The notes under the pieces: model-generated
The model's database searches: none
What the model saw: the letters and a program-made list of their open reading frames with translations, nothing else
What the model was told of the DNA's origin: nothing
In this document: positions 57,393-64,000 of the stretch, piece by piece
Numbering within the stretch: the stretch's first letter is position 1
Layout: each line of letters opens with the position of its first letter
Program-made: the position numbers and the translations under genes
Origin: Chloroflexota bacterium
GTDB taxonomy: Bacteria; Chloroflexota; Anaerolineae; Anaerolineales; Anaerolineaceae
Reading direction: 5' to 3'
NCBI GenBank assembly: GCA_021825925.1
Contig: JAKAFP010000002.1
Location: 1-64,000, forward strand
DNA length: 64,000 nt

Positions 57393-58724
57393 TTAGTATT
57401 CTTTCATTTTTTGTTCAATTGCGTTTTGAAAACGCTTGCGAACCCCTTCAAACGGGATGCGCTGCATGATCGGATCAAAGAAACCTTCGACGATCAGTTT
57501 TTCTGCTTCCTTGCGCGGAATGCCGCGGCTTTCAAGGTAAAATACTTGGTCGGTATCAAGTTTCCCAACTGTGGCGCCGTGCGTACAGCGCACATCATCA
57601 GTCAAGATTTCAAGTCCGGGGATCGAATCTGCCCGCGCTTTTTCGCTTAGAACGAGATTGCGATTAGCTTGGTAGCCATCCGTTTTTGAGGCATTTTCTG
57701 CTACGTAGATCATGCCCTGCCAAACCGAGCGGCTCTCTCCCAATAATGCGCCCTTGAAGAGCAGATCGCTGGTCGTGTTGGGCGCCAGGTGGTTTTGCTG
57801 AGTGTCGTGGTCAAGGTGCTGATTTCCGTTGGTAAAGAAGAAACCCGACATTTTGCCGGTACTACCCTGACCCACCAGGTTCAAGTCTGAGAAGTTCTTG
57901 GTGAGATGGCTGCCAAGAGCGCCAAAGATCCAATCCACTTCGGCATCGCGGTCCACACTCACCTTTTCATGGGTGAAGTTCCAGTCCTGCGATCCCAGGG
58001 ACTGCAATTCGACAAAATTCAATTTCGAGTTTGGACCGACCTTCACATCCATCAAGGCAGCGTGCAGATTTTGACCTTCATTACTTTCAGCTGAGGCACT
58101 TTCGTGAACATAAGTGGCTGAAGCATTTTCTTCGAGGTAAACAAAGACCTGGAAAGCATGCAGGTTTCCTGCACCAGATGTCCACAAAAGGCTATGTAGC
58201 GGTTTTTCTACCGTTACATTCTTGGGGATGTAGAGCAAGACACCGTTGCTGCCAAAAGCGGCAGCCAGGGCGGCAAATTTGTCTTCAGCATAAGTTTTGG
58301 ATGCCAGCAGCACTTTTTCCAGGATTTCAGGATGATCTTTTTGGGCGTGACGCAGGTCGGTGAAAACGACCCCTTGTTTTGCCAGCTTTTCATCCAGCTC
58401 GATGGTAACCTGTGAGCCATTAAACAGGATCTCGCCGCCGTGCAGATCATCGGTCAGCGGTTTGGTCAGTTCAACCGGAATTTTCGAAAGAACGGTATTT
58501 GTATCTGCAAGTTGCAGCTGACCCAAGCGTATTCCGCGAATGCTGGTGCGCTTCCAGGCTTCCTGGCTGTCATCTGGGAATGGAAGACTATTAAAAGCTT
58601 TCCACGCCTTCTGTTGATAGTCGTTTAATTGACCCAAAGCATCAGAAAACACAGGTGCAAGTACAAAAGGTTCTTCAACCTTGTTGGATTTTGATCTGGT
58701 AAATACTACAGAATTATCTGTCAT
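57393..58724 (-). CDS. sufD: Fe-S cluster scaffold subunit SufD
   Basis: A 443-residue partner of SufB and SufC. It has the SufB/D beta-helix core and the family tail LVLSEKARADSIPGLEILTDDVRCTHGATVGKLDTDQVFYLESRGI with the conserved CTHGAT histidine-cysteine segment. Operon position after sufB (23 bp) and the lower conservation relative to SufB support SufD. Confidence 0.93.
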   Translation of the reverse strand: MTDNSVVFTRSKSNKVEEPFVLAPVFSDALGQLNDYQQKAWKAFNSLPFPDDSQEAWKRTSIRGIRLGQLQLADTNTVLSKIPVELTKPLTDDLHGGEILFNGSQVTIELDEKLAKQGVVFTDLRHAQKDHPEILEKVLLASKTYAEDKFAALAAAFGSNGVLLYIPKNVTVEKPLHSLLWTSGAGNLHAFQVFVYLEENASATYVHESASAESNEGQNLHAALMDVKVGPNSKLNFVELQSLGSQDWNFTHEKVSVDRDAEVDWIFGALGSHLTKNFSDLNLVGQGSTGKMSGFFFTNGNQHLDHDTQQNHLAPNTTSDLLFKGALLGESRSVWQGMIYVAENASKTDGYQANRNLVLSEKARADSIPGLEILTDDVRCTHGATVGKLDTDQVFYLESRGIPRKEAEKLIVEGFFDPIMQRIPFEGVRKRFQNAIEQKMKEY

Positions 58725-58747
58725 GATGTATATCCCTGGACTGCGGG

Positions 58748-60160
58748 TTAGCCCACAGAGCCTTCCATTTGCAGCTGGATCAGACGGTTCATTTCAACCG
58801 CGTACTCCATCGGCAGTTCCTTGACCAGCGGTTCGATAAAACCGGACACGACCATGGTGGTGGCCTCATCCTGGCTTAATCCGCGGCTCATCAGATAAAA
58901 CAACTGCTCCTCGCCCACTTTCGAAACGGTGGCTTCATGGCCGATGGTCACGTTTTCTTCATCAATTTCGATGGTTGGATAGGTATCCGAGCGGGATTGA
59001 GGATCAAGGATCAGTGCGTCACAAGCCACGTTCGATTTGGCGTTGGTGGCGCCTTTGTAAACTTTAAGCAGACCGCGGTAAGATGAACGGCCCCCGTTCT
59101 TGCTGATGGATTTTGAGATGATGCGAGAGCTGGTATCTGGCGCCATGTGCACCACTTTGCCGCCCGCATCCTGATGTTGACCGGTGCTGGCAAAAGCAAC
59201 AGAAAGTATCTCACCATGGGCGCGTTTTCCAACCAGATAGCATGAGGGGTACTTCATGGTCAGTTTGGATCCCAGGTTGCAATCCACCCATTCCATGGTG
59301 CCGTCCTCCTCCACCTTGGAGCGCTGGGTCACCAAATTGTAAACGTTGGTGGACCAATTCTGGATGGTGGTATAGCGTACGCGGGCGCCTTTTTTGACGA
59401 CGATCTCAATCACGCCGCTGTGGAAGGAATCCGTGGTGTAAGAGGGAGCCGTGCAGCCCTCCACGTAGTGAACCTGGGCGCCTTCATCGGCGATGATCAA
59501 CGAACGTTCAAACTGGCCAATATTGGCAATATTGAGACGGAAATAGGCCTGTAATGGCAGATCCACTTTGACGCCCTTGGGAACGTACACAAAGGAGCCA
59601 CCTGACCAGACCGCAGAGTTCAGTGCCGCGAATTTATTGTCTTCAATGGGGATGACGGTCCCAAAATACTGTCTAAACAGTTCGGGATGTTGTCTGAGAC
59701 CCTCTTCAATGCTTAAGAAGATCACACCCACCTTTGAAAGCTGTTCCTGGATGCTGTGATAGACCATCTCTGATTCGTACTGGGCGCCTACACCCGCCAG
59801 GAACTTGCGTTCCGCGTCGGGAATACCCAGGCGGTCAAAGGTTTTCTTGATCGTATCAGGCACCTCGTCCCAGCTGCCTTTAGCGGCTTCTGAAGGACGT
59901 ACATAGTAATAAATGTTCTCTAGATCGAGCCCAGAAATATCGGGACCCCAGCTCGGCATTGGGCGCTGTTGAAAATGCGCCAAGGCTTTTAACCTGAACT
60001 GAAGCATCCACTCAGGTTCTTTTTTCATGGCCGAAATATTGCGCACGACCTGTTCGTTTAATCCGCGTTCTGACTTATAGACAGAAGTATCGGGATCGCT
60101 AAACCCGTACTGATAATCGTCCATTTTTTCAAGGAAATCGGGTTTCTGTTCGCTACCCAT
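58748..60160 (-). CDS. sufB: Fe-S cluster scaffold SufB
   Basis: A 470-residue main scaffold. The ATG at 60160 with TGGAGATTATT upstream is preferred to a TTG seven codons earlier. Conserved blocks: [90 protein letters not shown], and the terminal [32 protein letters not shown]. Twenty-five bp after sufC. Confidence 0.96.
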   Translation of the reverse strand: MGSEQKPDFLEKMDDYQYGFSDPDTSVYKSERGLNEQVVRNISAMKKEPEWMLQFRLKALAHFQQRPMPSWGPDISGLDLENIYYYVRPSEAAKGSWDEVPDTIKKTFDRLGIPDAERKFLAGVGAQYESEMVYHSIQEQLSKVGVIFLSIEEGLRQHPELFRQYFGTVIPIEDNKFAALNSAVWSGGSFVYVPKGVKVDLPLQAYFRLNIANIGQFERSLIIADEGAQVHYVEGCTAPSYTTDSFHSGVIEIVVKKGARVRYTTIQNWSTNVYNLVTQRSKVEEDGTMEWVDCNLGSKLTMKYPSCYLVGKRAHGEILSVAFASTGQHQDAGGKVVHMAPDTSSRIISKSISKNGGRSSYRGLLKVYKGATNAKSNVACDALILDPQSRSDTYPTIEIDEENVTIGHEATVSKVGEEQLFYLMSRGLSQDEATTMVVSGFIEPLVKELPMEYAVEMNRLIQLQMEGSVG

Positions 60161-60185
60161 AATAATCTCCAATCCCTTCAACTAA

Positions 60186-60968
60186 TCAAGCCGCTGAAGG
60201 AATACCATTCTCATATTTTTCTCGCACCCAGTCGTAACCTTGTTCTTCAAGGTGCAGGGCAAGATCTGCCCCGCCGGATTCAACAATGGCGCCGCCCATC
60301 ATGATATGGACAACATCGGGCTTGATGTAATTCAACATCCGTTGATAATGTGTGATCAGCAGCACGCCAATGTTCTGGCTGCGCAAAAGATTGACACCTT
60401 CAGACACGATGCGCAATGCATCAATATCCAAACCTGAGTCTGTTTCATCCAGGATGGCGATCTCAGGCTGCAGAATGGCCATTTGAAGCACTTCGGCGCG
60501 TTTCTTTTCACCACCTGAAAAGCCTTCGTTCAAATACCTGCCAGCAAAGGAAGAATCCATCTTGAGGATTTCCATTTTCTCTTTGAGCAACTTGCGAAAT
60601 TCGGGTATGGCAATGCCCTTGTCTTCGGGATTCAAAGCTTTTCGCCTGGCGTTGACCGCCGTGCGTAAGAAATTGGCCACTGTCACACCCGGAATGGAGA
60701 CTGGATACTGAAAGGCCAGGAATAAACCCAACCGGGAACGTTCATCCACACTCAGATCCAATAGATTCTGTTCCTTAAATTTAACGCTACCTGAATTGAC
60801 CGTATAAGATGGATGCCCCATCAAGGTGTAAGCAAGGGTGGATTTGCCTGTTCCGTTGGGGCCCATGATGGCGTGAACTTCACCTTGTTTAACTTTTAGA
60901 TTGACGCCGTTTAATATTTGCTTGCCTTCGATGCTTACCTTTAAATCTCTGATATCCAGTTCTGACAT
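60186..60968 (-). CDS. sufC: Fe-S assembly ATPase SufC
   Basis: A 260-residue cytosolic ABC ATPase driving the SufBC2D scaffold. Walker [10 protein letters not shown] (Lys near 42), Q-loop [20 protein letters not shown], signature [13 protein letters not shown] near 148, Walker [14 protein letters not shown], switch His in [10 protein letters not shown]. First gene of the operon, with a strong promoter in the divergent intergenic region. Confidence 0.97.
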   Translation of the reverse strand: MSELDIRDLKVSIEGKQILNGVNLKVKQGEVHAIMGPNGTGKSTLAYTLMGHPSYTVNSGSVKFKEQNLLDLSVDERSRLGLFLAFQYPVSIPGVTVANFLRTAVNARRKALNPEDKGIAIPEFRKLLKEKMEILKMDSSFAGRYLNEGFSGGEKKRAEVLQMAILQPEIAILDETDSGLDIDALRIVSEGVNLLRSQNIGVLLITHYQRMLNYIKPDVVHIMMGGAIVESGGADLALHLEEQGYDWVREKYENGIPSAA

Positions 60969-61015
60969 GCTTCTCTCCGTGGCGTAGGCGCCGGATAATA
61001 TATTAGTTTTTTATC

Positions 61016-61033
61016 ATAAATATCTAATTATTT
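61016..61033. promoter_or_regulatory. Candidate second SufR site
   Basis: ATAAATATCTAATTATTT repeats the left half of the palindrome at 61125 (ATAAGTATCTAATTATT). It lies just downstream of the sufC promoter, where a bound repressor would block transcription. Confidence 0.45.
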
Positions 61034-61047
61034 TCTACAACAAAACA

Positions 61048-61076
61048 ATTATATCACGGTTGATTTTCGGGGTCAA
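61048..61076 (-). promoter_or_regulatory. sufC promoter
   Basis: On the minus strand TTGACC, a 17-bp spacer and TATAAT, a near-consensus sigma70-type promoter 80 bp before the sufC ATG. Confidence 0.75.
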
Positions 61077-61124
61077 TATTTACCATATTTATCTAGTTTA
61101 TTACAAAATTCTTCTTGTGTTTTT

Positions 61125-61158
61125 TATAATAAGTATCTAATTATTGACACTTATTATA
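61125..61158. promoter_or_regulatory. Imperfect palindrome overlapping the sufR promoter (putative SufR operator)
   Basis: TATAATAAGTATC and GACACTTATTATA are inverted repeats matching at 12 of 13 positions around an 8-bp centre. The element covers the -35 box of the sufR promoter, which suits autorepression. Confidence 0.6.
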
Positions 61159-61173
61159 CCCTTATGGTATATT
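61144..61173 (+). promoter_or_regulatory. sufR promoter
   Basis: TTGACA, an 18-bp spacer and TATATT, the -10 preceded by TGG. It overlaps the palindrome and lies 36 bp before the ATG. Confidence 0.7.
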
Positions 61174-61209
61174 ATTTTCATTAGAGGTAAGTTAGAGACA
61201 GGAAAATTT

Positions 61210-61836
61210 ATGAAAAGTACACGTGATCGTATTTTACAAACCCTACTCACCAACCCCACTGCCACCATAACAGAGCTAGCTGAAGCAGTGGATATCAACA
61301 CCATTTCCGTCCGGCATCACCTGACCAACCTTCAAGCCGAAGGATTGATCCAGGCCAGTGAAGAACGTCACGGTGTCGGCAGACCGCGCCTGGTCTACTC
61401 GCTCACCGACACAGGTCTGGAAAAATTTCCCACCCGTTACATGACCCTCACCAATCGCCTGCTCGAACAACTCAAGTCAACCCTCAACCAGGAAGAAATC
61501 AATGAGCTGTTTGTGCGCATGGCCAAATCTCTGGCTGCCGAACATCTCGATCGCATCAAAAAGCTACCCATTGAACAAAAACTGGATGCCATCCGAAAAA
61601 GCCTGGGTGACGAAGGGTTCATGATCGAATGGCAGAAGATCGGCGAAGACTACCAGATCATTGAAAAAGCCTGTCCATTTTACCATGTAGGCCAATCTCA
61701 CCCCGAAGTGTGTGTCATGGATCAAACACTCATTTCGACCATGCTTTCCATCCCCACCGACAAAGTCCAGTGTGTTTTAAGCGGAGATGTTCACTGCACC
61801 TACCTGATCTCGGCCAAATCACTTTCAGAGGCGTAA
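61210..61836 (+). CDS. sufR: SufR-like Fe-S-sensing transcriptional repressor
   Basis: A 208-residue regulator. The ATG at 61210 is chosen because the sufR promoter lies upstream of it and the longer frame would start inside that promoter. A winged helix occupies residues about 5-75 (ATITELAEAVDINTISVRHHLTNLQAEGLI ... GVGRPRLVYSLTDTG), and a helical dimer region follows. The C-terminal cysteine set (ACPFYHVGQSHPEVC ... KVQCVLSGDVHC) offers four Cys ligands as in SufR. It is expected to repress suf when its cluster is loaded. Divergent from sufC; 3 bp to the SufT-like gene. Confidence 0.85.
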   Translation: MKSTRDRILQTLLTNPTATITELAEAVDINTISVRHHLTNLQAEGLIQASEERHGVGRPRLVYSLTDTGLEKFPTRYMTLTNRLLEQLKSTLNQEEINELFVRMAKSLAAEHLDRIKKLPIEQKLDAIRKSLGDEGFMIEWQKIGEDYQIIEKACPFYHVGQSHPEVCVMDQTLISTMLSIPTDKVQCVLSGDVHCTYLISAKSLSEA

Positions 61837-61839
61837 ACC

Positions 61840-62193
61840 ATGGCAGAAAACAACACCCCCGGAACCAACCGACCTGTTTGGGAGGCTGAAACCACTCATC
61901 CTGAATTATGCGATCAATTACGCAAAGGACTCAGTGAAGTTACCGATCCCGAGCTTTCTCTCAACATCATCCAATTGGGATTGGTGCGCAACGTCAAGAT
62001 CAATGATGACGGTGCAATCGTTAAAATGATCCTGACCACACCCTTCTGTCCATACGGCCCGGCCATGTTGGAATCCACGCGACAAAAAGCGGAACAAATC
62101 CTTGAACGGCCTGTCGGTATTGATTTCGGTATGGAAAGCTGGGATTTTGGAATGATGGAAGAAGGCCTTGGCGGTGAATGGGGTCTCTTCTAA
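61840..62193 (+). CDS. MIP18/DUF59 family protein (SufT-like)
   Basis: A 117-residue Fe-S assembly factor. Core LRKGLSEVTDPELSLNIIQLGLVRNVKI with the DPE motif, then MILTTPFCPYGPAMLESTRQKAEQIL containing the conserved Cys of the family. Such proteins help carry clusters to apo-targets. Co-transcribed with sufR (3-bp gap), which fits a role in the same pathway. Confidence 0.88.
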   Translation: MAENNTPGTNRPVWEAETTHPELCDQLRKGLSEVTDPELSLNIIQLGLVRNVKINDDGAIVKMILTTPFCPYGPAMLESTRQKAEQILERPVGIDFGMESWDFGMMEEGLGGEWGLF

Positions 62194-62296
62194 ATAATTG
62201 AGACAGACATCCAGGATGTAAGTCGTTTCTTTATTTATAGGTTGGGGTTATATTCCAAGCTGTATAAAACAGTCTTTTGGGATTAAAATTCAACCT

Positions 62297-63274
62297 ATGA
62301 TTCGTTCAGCCTTTTTCGAGCCCAAACAACCCGTCCTTTTTCTAAATTCAGTTGATGAGATCAAACCTAAAATGGATTCCAAAACAGGATTCCTTTGGGT
62401 CAGCCTTGAAACCGCGACTGAAGAGGAAGTCAATTTAATCCTCAGAGATACTTTTAATTTTCATCCTTTATCCATAGAAGACTGTCTTAACCTTGGATAC
62501 CAGGTAGCCAAGGTGGATGATTTTATAAATTACCTCTTCATCATCGCACATGCGATCAAGCCAGCTGAAGATCTTCATGAACTGGAGACGCTTGAACTAA
62601 ATTTATTCCTGGGCGAAAACTTTTTGGTCACCTGCTCCACAGAAACCAGCATGACTCCGGTAGAAAAAGTATGGGAACGGGTGCACAAAGATTTTCGCCT
62701 TTCCAATTTTGGCTCGGATTTCCTGTGCCACGCGATACTTGATGCGCTGGTGGATGAATATATGCCGCTGATCGATAAAATGGATACCGAGGTCGAGATC
62801 CTTGAAGACAGTGTGCTTGAAAAACCCGCCCCGGCAACCCTTGAAAGATTGTTAACCCTCAAACACAGCATCATGGAACTTCGCCGGGTGATCTCTCCAC
62901 AGCGAGAGATGATTAACCGACTGACCCGTGATGAGTTTGAACTGATAGATCCCCAGAGCCGCTTTTATTTCAGAGATATATACGACCATCTGGTCAGGAT
63001 CCAGGACCTCTCGGACACCATCCGGGACATCGTTTCGGGTGCCATGGATATCTACCTTAACTCCACCAGCTTGCGTTTGAATGAGGTCATGAAGGCACTG
63101 ACCATCGTCTCCACCATTTTCCTGCCCCTCTCGTTTATTGCCGGCGTGTTCGGCATGAATTTTGTAAAGATCCCGATTGCCGCACATCCTCTCGGGTTTT
63201 ACATCTGTTGTGCCGGAATGTTGTTGATCGGTCTGGCCATGCTGATCTATTTTAGATGGCGAAAATGGTTCTAA
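62297..63274 (+). CDS. corA: CorA-family divalent cation transporter
   Basis: A 325-residue protein with a large cytoplasmic N-terminal alpha/beta funnel domain (WVSLETATEEEVNLIL ... HPLSIEDCLN). A long stalk helix is followed by two C-terminal transmembrane segments (ALTIVSTIFLPLSFIAGVFGMNF and PLGFYICCAGMLLIGLAMLIYF). The pore signature GMNF is present. The tail RWRKWF is basic. Transports Mg2+, Co2+ or Ni2+; nickel would suit the hydrogenase, but no evidence picks among them. Monocistronic. Confidence 0.93.
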   Translation: MIRSAFFEPKQPVLFLNSVDEIKPKMDSKTGFLWVSLETATEEEVNLILRDTFNFHPLSIEDCLNLGYQVAKVDDFINYLFIIAHAIKPAEDLHELETLELNLFLGENFLVTCSTETSMTPVEKVWERVHKDFRLSNFGSDFLCHAILDALVDEYMPLIDKMDTEVEILEDSVLEKPAPATLERLLTLKHSIMELRRVISPQREMINRLTRDEFELIDPQSRFYFRDIYDHLVRIQDLSDTIRDIVSGAMDIYLNSTSLRLNEVMKALTIVSTIFLPLSFIAGVFGMNFVKIPIAAHPLGFYICCAGMLLIGLAMLIYFRWRKWF

Positions 63275-63298
63275 ATTATTATTGATTGAGGGTACAAC

Positions 63299-64000
63299 AT
63301 GGTGAAGATCATTGCAGATAGTTGTTGTGATTTAAGTCCCGAACTAATTGCTCAATTTGACATAGAGATCATTCCACTCAGTGTATTGGTCAATAATCAG
63401 AGCTACTTTGATGGCGTGGAACTCACGCCAGAACAGTTATTTGAAGCGGTCAAAATTTCAGGTGAACTGCCAAAAACTTCAGCCCCATCCGTGGCTGCTT
63501 TTGCAAAAGTATTTGAAAAATATCCAGAATTAATTTACATCAGCATCAGTTCCAAGCTCTCGGCCAGTTTTCAAAGCGCAACCATAGCATTGGAATCCCT
63601 GCCAAACATCAAAGGGGTTCTGATTGATTCACTCAATCTATCGACGGGTATTGGTTTGCTGGTCCTCAAAGCCGCGGAACTCTCAAAAGAAGGCAAGTCG
63701 CTCGAAGAGATCGCTGAAACCGTTACTTCGCTGGTTCCCCATTCCAATGCCTCTTTCGTCATTGATACATTAGATTATCTTTACATGGGCGGACGCTGCT
63801 CTTCAATGGAACACGTGATCGGCAGCATTCTCAAAATCCGCCCGGTGATTGAAGTTCGCAAAGACGGCACATTGGGCGTTCGTGAAAAAGTGAGCGGAAG
63901 CCGCAGGAAAGGGCTCGCCGCCTTATTGGAAAATTTCAACAAACACAAGGAAACCATTGATCCGTCGCGTGTTTTCATCACTCACACGGTCTGCCCTGAA
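63299..64000 (+). CDS. DegV family protein, truncated by the window end
   Basis: The ATG at 63299 with TTGAGGG upstream opens a frame that runs off the window (234 codons seen). MVKIIADSCCDLSPELI, the IIPLSVLVNNQSYFDGVELTPEQLF strand, PKTSAPSVAAF (fatty-acid contacting TS[AQ]PS motif), ISISSKLSASFQSA and FVIDTLDYLYMGGR match DegV/FakB fatty-acid-binding proteins, which present fatty acids to FakA. No fakA lies within the window. Confidence 0.93.
   Translation, partial: MVKIIADSCCDLSPELIAQFDIEIIPLSVLVNNQSYFDGVELTPEQLFEAVKISGELPKTSAPSVAAFAKVFEKYPELIYISISSKLSASFQSATIALESLPNIKGVLIDSLNLSTGIGLLVLKAAELSKEGKSLEEIAETVTSLVPHSNASFVIDTLDYLYMGGRCSSMEHVIGSILKIRPVIEVRKDGTLGVREKVSGSRRKGLAALLENFNKHKETIDPSRVFITHTVCPE

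Overview
The window looks like a piece of an anaerobic, non-photosynthetic Chloroflexota chromosome, most likely class Anaerolineae. This is an inference from the gene families together (stacked GAF-domain signalling proteins, SUMF1-type lipoproteins, HypA-F with a Hyd/Hox-type [NiFe] hydrogenase, a SufCBDSU set with a SufR-like regulator) and a roughly balanced base composition. No rRNA gene is present to settle it.

Layout. 1-765: a terminator-like hairpin, then six copies of an ~87-bp hairpin-bearing tandem repeat. 766-5432: a GYD-domain protein, a membrane protein, a deazaflavin-type reductase, a secreted protein and a PEPCK-like P-loop protein. 5546-14444 (minus strand): one nine-gene operon for cell shape and division, mreB-mreC-mreD-mrdA-minC-minD-minE-rodA-gltX, with gaps of 1-21 bp or 4-bp overlaps. 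14684-18408: tRNA-Gly followed by an AT-rich three-gene cassette (DUF262 protein, DUF3696-type ATPase, unknown protein). A degenerate copy of the tRNA 3' end and an orphan intrinsic terminator lie on its far side, so it looks like an accessory, probably defence-type island inserted at the tRNA. 18454-27063: a small membrane protein and a signalling operon (CheY-like receiver, two GAF proteins, a ParA-like ATPase, a 1726-residue hybrid histidine kinase). 27243-31061: two tandem paralogous SUMF1 lipoproteins, each behind a duplicated promoter and a conserved hairpin leader. 31148-32522: hisS and tRNA-His, probably on one transcript.

32682-52781 is the metabolic core. DRTGG, CBS-ATPase, DRTGG and PHP proteins precede a multi-subunit NAD(P)-linked [NiFe] hydrogenase (two NuoE-like, two NuoF-like and one NuoG-like subunit, an anti-sigma-type ATPase, a thioredoxin-fold ferredoxin, small and large hydrogenase subunits). 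A maturation protease, a formate/nitrite channel, a cNMP-binding protein and hypABFCDE follow. Electrons would pass between NAD(P)H and/or ferredoxin and H2 through the flavin and Fe-S subunits, and the Hyp proteins build the Ni-Fe(CN)2CO site.

52827-54921: a methyltransferase, a PIG-L deacetylase and a DUF1697 protein. 55037-62193: the Suf iron-sulfur assembly operon (sufC-B-D-97 aa-S-U-Rieske, minus strand), divergent from a SufR-like repressor and a SufT-like protein. Promoters and an imperfect palindromic operator can be read in the shared 241-bp intergenic region. 62297-64000: a CorA-type transporter and a DegV protein cut by the window end.

The observations most worth a second look are the tRNA-Gly cassette with its displaced terminator and perfect 20-bp palindrome, the duplicated promoter plus hairpin leader of the SUMF1 lipoproteins, and the hydrogenase with two flavoprotein modules in a gene neighbourhood typical of [FeFe] hydrogenases.
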